From NCBI RefSeq assembly GCF_002007205.1, contig NZ_LAZS01000006.1, positions 496,001 through 560,000 of the forward strand: a DNA stretch of 64,000 bases, read 5' to 3'. Origin of the DNA: Ensifer adhaerens. GTDB lineage: Bacteria > Pseudomonadota > Alphaproteobacteria > Rhizobiales > Rhizobiaceae. Positions within the stretch are counted from its first letter, which is position 1. Each line of letters begins with the position of its first letter. The notes under the pieces are model-generated. The model had not been told where the DNA came from and made no database searches. It saw nothing but the letters and a program-made list of their open reading frames with translations. Shown here piece by piece: positions 37,495 to 47,200 of the stretch. The position numbers and the translations under genes are program-made.

Positions 37495-38799
37495 TCAGAC
37501 CTTGACGGCCTGCTCGACGAAATCCTGGGAGCCGAAGAACTTGAGGTAGCGCTCGACCTCGGCCGGATCGCCGGTCGCCTTGCGCGGGTTGTCGGAGAGC
37601 TTCACCGCCGGCCGGCCGTCGGCTTCGCTGACCTTGCAGACGATGGAGATCGGGTTGAGGCCGCTGATTTCCGTCGGGGCACAACCGGCAAAATCATTGG
37701 TGAGGTTGGTGCCCCAGCCGAAGCTCATGCGCACGCGCCCCTCGAAATGCCGGTAGGTCTCGATGATCGTGTCGACGTCGAGACCGTCGGAGAAGATCAG
37801 GAGCTTTTCGCGCGGGTTGCGGCCCATCTTCTTCCACCAGGCGAGGATTTTTTCACCGCCTTCGATCGGCGGCGCGCTGTCCGGCCGAAAGCCCGTCCAG
37901 TCCGCCACCCATTTGGGTGCATCGCGCAGGAATGCCGCCGTGCCGAAGGCATCCGGCAGCACGATCAGGAGATTGCCGCCATAGAGCTGGTTCCAGTCCT
38001 GCAGCACCTTGTAGGGTGCTTGAGCCAGCTCCTTGTCGTTGCGGGCAAGGGCTGCGGCCACCATCGGAAGCTCATGCGCGTTGGTGCCGAGCGCTTCCAG
38101 ATCCGTATCCATGGCAAGCAGCACGTTGCTGGAACCCGAAAACGAGCTTCCGATCCCTTCTTTCAGCGCCTCGACGCACCAGCGCTGCCACAGGAAGCTG
38201 TGCCGGCGGCGCGTGCCGAAGTCGGAAATCCTGAGGTTCGGATACTGCCGCAGGCGCTCGACCTTGGACCACATCTTTGCCTTGGCGCGGGCATAGAGCA
38301 CGTCGAGGGTAAAGGGACCGAGGCCCTTCATCGCCGAGCGCGATCGCAGCTCGTTGATGATCGCCAGCGCCGGGATCTCCCACATGGTGGTCTCCGCCCA
38401 GCGGCCGCGGAAGGTCAGCTCGAACTGGCCGTCGCTGCGCTTCAGCTCATAGTCCGGCAGGCGGAACTTGGCGAGCCAGCCAAGAAACTCCGGCGAGAAG
38501 ATCTGCTTGCGGCCGTAGAACGTATTACCGGCAAGCCAGATCATTTCCTTCTTGGAAAAGCGCAGCTCGCGCGCATGATCGAGCTGGTCGCGCAGTTCCT
38601 GCTCGTCGATCTCGTCGGCAAGCCGCACCGTCTTCGTCCGGTTGATCAGCGAGAAAGTCGCGTCGACATCCGGATAGAGCTGCCAGATCATCTGCAGCAT
38701 CAAGAGCTTGTAGAAATCCGTGTCCAGCAGGCTGCGCACGATCGGATCGAGCTTCCAGGCATGATTGTAGACGCGCCTGGCGATATCGGTCTTCGTCAT
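37495..38799 (-). CDS. pncB: Nicotinate phosphoribosyltransferase
   Basis: The 434-residue enzyme matches Pnc[21 protein letters not shown] near the N-terminus, [35 protein letters not shown] (the phosphoribosyl-binding region), [20 protein letters not shown], and [20 protein letters not shown] with [13 protein letters not shown]. It makes nicotinate mononucleotide from nicotinate and PRPP in the NAD salvage (Preiss-Handler) route. Length is normal. It follows pncA on the same strand 45 bp downstream, so the two form a salvage operon. Confidence 0.97.
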   Translation of the reverse strand: MTKTDIARRVYNHAWKLDPIVRSLLDTDFYKLLMLQMIWQLYPDVDATFSLINRTKTVRLADEIDEQELRDQLDHARELRFSKKEMIWLAGNTFYGRKQIFSPEFLGWLAKFRLPDYELKRSDGQFELTFRGRWAETTMWEIPALAIINELRSRSAMKGLGPFTLDVLYARAKAKMWSKVERLRQYPNLRISDFGTRRRHSFLWQRWCVEALKEGIGSSFSGSSNVLLAMDTDLEALGTNAHELPMVAAALARNDKELAQAPYKVLQDWNQLYGGNLLIVLPDAFGTAAFLRDAPKWVADWTGFRPDSAPPIEGGEKILAWWKKMGRNPREKLLIFSDGLDVDTIIETYRHFEGRVRMSFGWGTNLTNDFAGCAPTEISGLNPISIVCKVSEADGRPAVKLSDNPRKATGDPAEVERYLKFFGSQDFVEQAVKV

Positions 38800-38844
38800 C
38801 GGTGAAATTGCTCCTTCCCCTTGGGCGAGGCTAGATCATCTCGT

Positions 38845-39444
38845 CTAGTTCAGCTCGACGCCGGCATCACGCATGCGCGTGATCATGGCCTGAAGCGAAC
38901 CGTTGAGATCGATGCCTCGACAGGCGTCGAGAATGACGGTCGTCGAAAACCCCTGCGCAACCGCGTCGATGGCGGAGAAGGCGACGCAGAAATCCGTCGC
39001 AAGGCCGCAGAGCGTCACCTTCCTGATGCCGCGATCCTTGAGATAGCCCGAAAGGCCTGTCGGCGTGCGGCGATCGTTTTCGAAGAAGGCGGAATAGCTG
39101 TCGATCTCAGGCCGGAAACCCTTGCGGATCAAAAGCTCGGCGCGGGTCCATTCGAGCGCCGGATGGAAATTAGCGCCGGCGCTGCCCTGGACGCAATGAT
39201 CCGGCCAAAGCGTCTGCGCGCCGTAGGGCATGGCGATCATCTCGAACGGGCTCTTGCCGGGATGGCTGGAGGCAAAGCTGGAGTGGCCGGCCGGGTGCCA
39301 ATCCTGGGTCAGCACCACATGCTCGAAGCGGCCAATCAGGCCGTTGATCATCGGCACGATCTCGTCGCCGCCGGCAACACCGAGCGCTCCGCCCGGGCAG
39401 AAATCGTTCTGCACATCCACGACGATCAACGCTTTATCCGCCAT
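38845..39444 (-). CDS. pncA: Nicotinamidase
   Basis: The protein (199 residues) has isochorismatase-family features of PncA: ALIVVDVQNDFCPGGALGV with the catalytic Asp, the metal triad region QDWHPAGHSSFASSHPG, WPDHCVQGSAGANFHP, and the nucleophile Cys in LCGLATDFCVAFSA. It hydrolyses nicotinamide to nicotinate, the substrate of PncB next to it. Two ATGs are adjacent at 39447 and 39444; the second is used. It is upstream of pncB in the same leftward transcript. Confidence 0.95.
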   Translation of the reverse strand: MADKALIVVDVQNDFCPGGALGVAGGDEIVPMINGLIGRFEHVVLTQDWHPAGHSSFASSHPGKSPFEMIAMPYGAQTLWPDHCVQGSAGANFHPALEWTRAELLIRKGFRPEIDSYSAFFENDRRTPTGLSGYLKDRGIRKVTLCGLATDFCVAFSAIDAVAQGFSTTVILDACRGIDLNGSLQAMITRMRDAGVELN

Positions 39445-39570
39445 CATTCACCTCTTGGCCGATCAATCCTCATCGATCACCAAAATCGATTTAAGTCCAA
39501 GATCAATCACAGAATTTGAGCGGCGACAAGCCAGTTCCGCATCCATCCGAAATCGGGAAGACAGATAAGC

Positions 39571-39600
39571 AAAAAGGGCGCCGGTCCAAGCCCGACGCCC
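39571..39600 (-). terminator. Terminator after rkpU
   Basis: On the minus strand GGGCGTCGGGC and CCGGCGCCC pair with one mismatch and are followed by TTTTT. It is 25-50 bp beyond the rkpU stop. Confidence 0.7.
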
Positions 39601-39624
39601 TTAATCGAATGCGATCGAAATCGA

Positions 39625-40812
39625 TCAGTTTCCGAGACTGTTGATGTTGTCGGCGATCGAGAAGCCGGAATTGGCGATGCCCACCGGCTGAGCGACGAAG
39701 TTCAGGAACTTCGAGAAATCGACCGACGGGTGACGCGAGGCGTAGATGACGTCGCGGTTCTTGATCGGGAAGGTCTGACCGACGATCAGGCTGTCCGGCT
39801 TGCTCATGTCGAAGCGGTAGACGATCGGGTAGCGGCCGACGTTGTCGGTCTTCATGCCCTTGCGCAGCATTTCGTTGAAACGCTGTTGGCCGAGCAGGCT
39901 CATCACGACATCGGGCTCTTCGTAGCGGAAGATGAAGTAGCCCTTCATGTCGAGCGTGTAGTCCGCACCGCCGCCGGCAAGCCCCATGGCCTCGAGCAAA
40001 TTGAGATCGTTGGCGCCGAACTCGACGCGCTGGTTGGCCTTGACCGCACCGAGGATCGTGAAACGTCGCGGATCGCGCGTCACGAAAATCTGGTCGCCCG
40101 GCTTGACGTGGATGTTTTCCGACGGGTTGTCGATGATCGACTTCAGGAGAACCGTTCCGGTCTTCTTGCCGCGCACCAGCGTGACGAAGGTTTCGTAGGG
40201 CTGCGCGACCGGACCGCCGGCCTTGGCGATGACCTCGTTGATCGTCTCGTCGACGAGGCTGAGCGGCACCACCGACGACCTACCGACGGCGCCCGAAACC
40301 GTGACGTTGCGCGACGCGGTGCTCATGCTGGTGACGATCACGTCCGGCTCGACGGCCTTCTGCTTCAGCGCTTCCAGGATTTCCTGGCGCGCCTGTTCCA
40401 GCGTCAGGCCGGCAAAGCGAACCGGACCAACATAGGGGATCGCCGCCTTGCCGTCCGGCTGAACGACGAGATCGATGCTGGTCTGCTTGGAATCCTGCGT
40501 CGAAAACAGGCCGTCGCTGCCGGCTTCGAAGATCGAAACTTTCAGTGCGTCACCGACGCCGATCACGACCCGGCCTACACCGCCGCCAACGCCGAACCGG
40601 CGGTTCAACGTCGAGGAGACATAGTCGGAGACGAGGCGCGCCGAGCGGCCGTCCACATCGACGATGTCGAAGACGGTCGCGTTCTGGCGGCCGATTTCGG
40701 CACCGGACTGGCCGGCGTCCTTGACGATCGCTCCGGCCAGCGGCCCTTCACCAGGCACAGCCTGGCATCCGACGAGGGCGGAACAAAGCAGAAGGGCACT
40801 GACTCGTTTCAA
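39625..40812 (-). CDS. rkpU: Outer-membrane capsule export lipoprotein RkpU (Wza/KpsD-type)
   Basis: The 395-residue protein begins with a lipoprotein signal (VSALLLCSALVGCQAVPGEG, lipobox Cys16) and contains the polysaccharide export (OPX) domain: IGVGDALKVSIFEAGSDGLF, VVQPDGKAAIPYVGPVRFAG, LTLEQARQEILEALKQKAVE, then SLBB-like repeats (VTVSGAVGRSSVVPLS and FTILGAVKANQRVEFG). It would form the outer-membrane exit channel for the K antigen. The start is TTG at 40812 with GGAG 8 nt upstream. It is divergent from rkpA, as in the rkp-1 region of S. meliloti. Confidence 0.9.
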   Translation of the reverse strand: MKRVSALLLCSALVGCQAVPGEGPLAGAIVKDAGQSGAEIGRQNATVFDIVDVDGRSARLVSDYVSSTLNRRFGVGGGVGRVVIGVGDALKVSIFEAGSDGLFSTQDSKQTSIDLVVQPDGKAAIPYVGPVRFAGLTLEQARQEILEALKQKAVEPDVIVTSMSTASRNVTVSGAVGRSSVVPLSLVDETINEVIAKAGGPVAQPYETFVTLVRGKKTGTVLLKSIIDNPSENIHVKPGDQIFVTRDPRRFTILGAVKANQRVEFGANDLNLLEAMGLAGGGADYTLDMKGYFIFRYEEPDVVMSLLGQQRFNEMLRKGMKTDNVGRYPIVYRFDMSKPDSLIVGQTFPIKNRDVIYASRHPSVDFSKFLNFVAQPVGIANSGFSIADNINSLGN

Positions 40813-41219
40813 CTACGACACTCCACATTCGGCACAGCCATGATTTTGCTCATAGTTCTGCACCGCATCATCTCCCGGCAGGGAATTCGCCGGTCTCTGA
40901 AAAGCACAATCGCCGTCCCACAACAAGTCACCCCAAGACCAAGACGGGCAATTTATTTGAGCCCGCGTCTTTCTGGTCATACCTTCGATACCTTGAGCGT
41001 GGTTTGTCGCCCCATCCGACTTGGACTGGCGTTGACAGCGTGTATATCTTCAGTCTTTGGGGTTGAAAGCTAGGGACTTTAAGTTAAAAGCTGACTAATG
41101 AGGCGGAACGAATATAGCTGGGGATAGCCCGGAAGCATGACGATTGGCGATTGCATTTCGACCTCCGCTGCGCAATCGCAGGTGCAACTTTAACGGCATT
41201 TTAGAGCGTTCGATCATAC
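40813..41219. promoter_or_regulatory. Divergent rkpU/rkpA control region
   Basis: This 407-bp gap separates the two divergent capsule genes and holds no credible gene. AT-rich patches lie around 41075-41115. At 41190-41204 there is TTAA-CGGCATT-TTAG, one base short of a CtrA-type box, 16 bp before the rkpA ATG. Individual promoters cannot be placed with confidence. Confidence 0.4.
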
Positions 41220-44200
41220 ATGGCTGTTGAGATTATTGGGCGTGCATGCCTCGCCCCTGGAGCAGAATCGCCCTCGGCGTTGTTCAAACTTCTACGTCAG
41301 GGCAAGTGCACCGTCACCAGCATTCCATCGGATCGCTGGGACGTCGCGCGATTCTGGCATCCCGTCATGGGCACCCAGGGGAAAACCTATTCCTTCGCGG
41401 CCGGCGTTCTGGATCAGCTCTACGATTTCGATCCGGCCGTCTTCGGCATGTCGCAGCGCGAGGCCATGTATATGGACCCGCAGCAGCGCGTGCTGCTCCA
41501 GCTCGCCTGGCGCGCGCTTGAAGACGCCAACATCTCGGCAACGTCGTTGCATGGCGAAAACGTCGGTGTCTATATCGGCGCATCGAGCCTCGATCACGCC
41601 AACCTGACCGTCGAGGATCCGGCGGCGGCCGGGCCCTATTTCATGACCGGCAACACGCTGTCGATCGTCTCGAACCGCATCTCGCACATCTTCGGTCTCA
41701 GCGGCCCGAGCATGACGGTCGACACCGCCTGTTCCTCCTCGCTGGTCGCGCTCGACCAGGCGATGCGGGCACTGACATCGGGCGAGATCGACACGGCCAT
41801 CGTCGGCGGCGTCAACATTCTTGCCCACCCCCTGCCTTTCGTCGGCTTCGCCCAGGCGCGCATGCTGTCGCCGGAAGGCCTCTGCCGCGCCTATGACAAT
41901 GACGGCGCCGGCTACGTGCGCGCCGAAGGCGGCGTGGTCTTCGTGCTGCGCCGTTCCGACCGGGCGCGGCGGGAGAAAGACCGCAGCTATGCGCGCATCG
42001 TCGCGACCGGCGTAAATTCGGCCGGGCGCACCAACGGCATTTCGCTGCCGTCGCGCGAAGCCCAGGCCAATCTGCTGAGGGCAATCTACGAAGGAAACGG
42101 CATCGACGCCAATCAGGTGGCCTTCGTCGAAGGTCACGGCACCGGCACCAAGGTCGGCGACCCGGCCGAGGTCTGGTCGATCGGAACGGTCATCGGCGCC
42201 AAGCGCCGCGCTCCGGTGCCGATCGGCTCGATCAAGTCGAACATCGGCCATACCGAACCGGCCTCCGGCCTCTTCGGCATGCTGAAAGCCGTGATGGCGC
42301 TCGAAAACAACTACCTGCCGGCTTCGCTGCATTTCGACACGCCGAACGAGCATATCGACTTCGACGGCCTGAACGTGCGCGTCACGGCAAACCCGATCGA
42401 GCTTCTGCGCGGCAAGCGCGCGCGCCTCGCCGGTATCAACTCCTTCGGCTTCGGCGGTGCCAACGCGCATGTCGTCATCAGCGACCCCGAACCGGCAGCC
42501 GATGAAAAGGCCGTAAACCCGTCGTCTTCCGGACATGTTTTCCTGGCGAGCGCCCATACGGCGTCGAGCCTGGAGGCGCTTCTCAGCGACTACAAGACGG
42601 CTTTCGCCCATGCTTCCAAGGGCGAAGCGCGCGCGATGATCGCCGCATCGGGTGCCAACCGCACCCATATGCGCCATCGTTTTGCGGCGCGCAGCGATCA
42701 GCCCGAGGATATTGTGCGCGCGATCGCGAGCCACCTGGAAAAGCCGGGCTCCGGTATCGGCGAGATCGGCGAGGCCGTCGCGCGCGACGCCAAGGTCGCC
42801 TTCGTCTTTTCGGGCAACGGCTCGCAGTGGGCCGGCATGGGCGTGGAAGCCTTCCGCGAAAACCTGCATTTCCGCCAGTGTTTCACCTCGGTCAGCGCAC
42901 TGTTCAAGTTCCATTCCGACATCACGCTCACCAATCTCCTTTCCGATCCCGACCTCGACAAGAAACTGGCCGACACCAAGATCGCCCAGCCGCTGCTGTT
43001 TGCCGTGCAGGCCGCCCTGTCGGACTCGCTGGTTGCCATGGGCATCAAGCCGGTCGCCGTCTTCGGCCATTCCGTCGGCGAAATTGCCGCCGCCTACGCG
43101 GCCGGCGCGCTCTCGCTCGTCGATGCCGTTTCGATCGTCGCCAAGCGCTCGCTGCACCAGGACCTGCTTGCCGGCCACGGCACCATGGCCGCCGTCATGC
43201 TCGGCGAGGAAGCCGCCCGTGCCTTTGCCGAAGCGCGTGGTCTGGACGAACTCTGTGTCGCTGCAGTCAATGCCCACAATTCCGTGACGATCTCGGGTCC
43301 GGCCGAGCAGATCTCGGCCTTCCGCGATGCCGCCCGCAAGGCGAAGATCCCGGTCCAGATCCTCGACATCAATTACCCGTTCCACCACCCGATCATCGAC
43401 CGGGCGAAGGACGCCTTCCTCTCGGACATCCCGGACATCGCGCCACGTCGTACGGAACTCACCTATCTCTCGACGGTCACAGGCGCCGCGCTCGAGGGCA
43501 CGCAGCTCGATCCGGACTACTGGTGGAAAAACGTCCGCGAGCCGGTCCGCTTCCAGGCGGCTGCAGAAGCCGCGATCGAAATGGGCTGCCGCCTGTTCAT
43601 CGAAATCTCGCCGCGCCCGATCCTCTCCTCCTACGTCAAGGAGACGATCAAACAGGCCGCGGCTCCCGGCATGGTGGTGCCCACGCTGCTCAGAGACGTC
43701 GCCGAAAGCGGCCAGGATCCGATTTCGGCCGCCATGGCGCGTGCCGTCGCGCATGGCGCCGTGGTCGACACGACCCGGGTCTTCGGCAAGCGTAATGCCT
43801 CGATCGCCCTGCCAAGCCTGCCCTTCGAGCCTGTCGAACTGCGCCCGGCAGCAACGACCGATGCCACCGACCTTTTCGGCCGGACCGCTCGGCCCTACCG
43901 CCTGACCGGCTGGCGCAGCGATCCGAACAGCGGCAGCTGGAAGAACCATATCGACGCCCACCTCTTCCCGGACCTTGCCGAACACGTTGTCGACGGCAAG
44001 GCGATCCTGCCGGGCAGCGGCTTCATCGAAATCGCCGTTGCCGCGGCGCAGCAGTTCTATGGCAGTGACGAAGTCGAGGTCACCAATCTCGAAATCGTCC
44101 GGCCGCTGGAGCTCAGCGACACGAAGATCATGGAGCTGTCGACGGTTATGTCACCGGAGACCGGCGACATCGAGATTCGCTCGCGCGAACGGCTTTCGGA

Positions 44201-47200
44201 AGACGACTGGGCCGTGCATGCGGTTGCCCGCTGCCGCAAGCCGTTGCCGGCGGAAGAGCGCGCCTATCCGTCGCTTGCGGGCCTCGCGAAGACGGCAACG
44301 GTGGGCCCTGCCCGCGCCTACGAAACGGCGCGGCAATTCGGTCTCGACTATGGCCCGCGCTTCCAGCTGCTGGCGAAGGCGGTTGCCTACGGCGACCGGC
44401 TGGTCGACGTCGAACTGAAGACAGCCGACGCCACGGGACATCCGCTCGTCAGCTATGCGCTGAACCCGATTTCGGTCGATGCGACCTTCCACGGGCTGGT
44501 GGCACTCTTCGACCGGTTCACCGGCGACAAGAGCGGCGCGCCTTACATTCCGGTCCGTTTCGGCTCGGTGCGGGTCGTCAACGGCGGCCTGCCGATCGCC
44601 CGCGCCATGATCGAGATCGAGCGCGTCAGCGCCAATTCGATCAAGGCGAAGTTCCATTTCTTCGGCCAGTCCGGCGAACCGATCGCCCATTTCGAGGATT
44701 GCCGCTTCCGCCGCACCTATCTGCGCAAGCACAAGACGCTCGATGCGCTGTCCTTCCACTACGAGGCGGTGCAATCGGAAGCCGCCCTGCCAGGTCTTCA
44801 GCGCAACAGCCTGGTGCCGGTGTCGATCGCCATGCCGGCTGCCGGCGAGGCCGGCGTCGACAATGCAACGCTCTTGTTCAATGCAGCCATCTACCGCGCC
44901 TGCCAGGAGATCGCTCTCAAGCTCGCCAAGGGACGCTCGACGATTAAGGGCGGCAACCTGCCTGGCGATTTCGCCTTCCAGTGTTTCCTGACGAGCTGCC
45001 TCTATGTGCTGGAGGATGCCGGGATCAGCCAGCACAAGGATGGCGTCTGGACCGTCGCGCAGGAATACACCCTGCCGAGCGTGCCCGAAATTCTGAGCGA
45101 GCTTTACGGCGAGCGGCCCGACCGTGCCGTCGAGGCCGTGCTGATCAACAACGCCTACGCGGAAGCGCTCGCCCGTATCGAAGCGCTGCAGGCCGGCGAC
45201 GAAGCGAACTCCGGCTCGAGCTTCATCAGCGACGCCACGCTTGACCATCAGGCCGTTCATTCGGAGGCAAGCCGCCAACGGATGACCCACGTGCTCGCGG
45301 CCCTTGAAAAGGTCTTGGCAACGCAGCCGGCCGGAGCGCGTCTGCGCATCGTCGAAATCGGCAGCGTATCCGCTGGCTTCACCCGGCGGCTGGCAACGCT
45401 TACCGAGAAGCATGGCGCAAGCCTTACCGTCTTCGAAGCACGCGACAACGCCCAGCGGGGCCTCGAGCTCGCCTTCGAAAACGACGCCCATGTGCGCATC
45501 CTCAAGAAGGGTGAGCTCGCAACGCTTGCGTCCTTCGACCTTGCCGTCAGCGCCTCCGACGCGCTCTATGGCCTGATCGAGGACGATGTCGCCGTTCGCA
45601 CGGCGCTGCGGACCGCGCTGCGCGATACGGGCGGACTGATTGCCGCCGTCAGTGCGCCTTCGCTGTTCAACGATTTCGCGCTTGGCCTGTCGGAAGGCTG
45701 GTTCGCGCACAGCCAGACGGCGGAATTCCCGATCGGCAACCTGGCAGCGGTCCCGCACTGGCAGAAATGTCTTGGCGATCTCGACCTGCGCGACATCGAT
45801 ATTGCCGACCGTGAATGTGCAAGCGGCAACGTCATCCTGGTCGAAGCGCGCGGCGCGGCAACGGCCGCCGTCGGCGCTGCGGTGCCGGCTTCCGGCCCCT
45901 ACCTGCTGCTGGAGACCGCTGGGCATGAACAGCACGAGCCCTCTGATTCAGCTGTTCGCGTCAGCCTGACCGGCGACGCGTCCGCGGACAAGGTCGTGCT
46001 TCTGCAGGCCTTCGAGGCCCTGGGAGACCAACCGCTTCGTGCAGTCTTCCTTGCCGCGACGACGGCTGCGTCGCGCACCGACGATTCCGCCTCTCTGCAA
46101 ACGCAGATCCTCGTGCTCGGCACATTTGCCGAAGCGTTGCGCCAGCACATCGGCGGCACCGAGCCCGCCGATGACAAGCGGCCCCGTCTCGTACTCGTTG
46201 CCCCCGGCGGCGCGCCGATCGCCAGCCGGACGGTGGGAGCGGCGGTTGCAAGCGACGGCGTCAATGCCGGCCTCTGGGCGTTCGCCCGCGTGCTTCAGAA
46301 CGAGTACGAATTCCTCGACATCCACGCGCTCGATATCGACGGTTCTCCGACGACGGCTGCTCAGATGGCTGCGGCATTGCCTCTGTTGACGGTTGCCGGA
46401 GCGAACCGCGAGTGGCTGCTCGAAGGCGAAGAGGGCGCCGCGCTCTCCGAGATCCGGGCCGTGCCGGGTCCGGTCGACAATGCGCACGCAGCAACAGCGG
46501 CCTTCAAGGCCGCCACGATCCGCCAGCGCGTCAGCTCTCAGGTCGGCAGCATCGTCTGGGAAGAAAGCGACATTCCGGCCGCAGGTCCGGGTGACGTCGT
46601 CGTCGCGGTTGCGGCGACCGGCCTCAACTTCCGCGACGTGATGTGGGCAATGGGCCTGCTGCCGGAAGAAGCGCTCGAGGACGGTTTCGCAGGCGCGACG
46701 ATCGGCATGGAGCTTTCCGGCCACGTGGTTGCCGTCGGCGACGGTGTCGATGACCTCGCCGTCGGCGACGCCGTCATGGCGATCGCGTCCTCCGCCTTCT
46801 CGACCCATGCGGTCGTCTCGCGCGCCGGCGTCGCCAGGCTGCCGCAGTCGGTCAGCCCCGTCGCCGCGGCGACGGTCCCCGTCGCGTTCCTGACGGCCTA
46901 CTACGCGATGGTCGAGCTCGGGCGGATCCAGCCGGACGAGACGATCCTGATCCATGGCGCCGCCGGCGGTGTCGGTCTCGCAGCGCTCCAGGTCGCAAAG
47001 CTGAAGGGCGCCAAGGTGATCGCCACGGCGGGATCGCGTGAGAAGCGTCGCTTCCTGTCGATGCTCGGCGCCGACCACGTCTTCGATTCCCGTTCGCTGG
47101 ATTTCGTCAACGACGTTCGCGCCGTGACGGACGGTGAAGGCGTCGACCTCGTGCTGAATTCCCTCTTCGCCGAAGCGATGGAGCAGAGCCTGGCGCTGGT

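Noticed and set aside
41292-43985. A long minus-strand open frame opposite the first third of rkpA (897 codons), and another of 936 codons at 45948-48758
   Set aside because: They are shadows of the GC-rich rkpA reading frame: composition is Arg/Gly/Asp/His rich without domains, while the plus strand has all PKS catalytic motifs.
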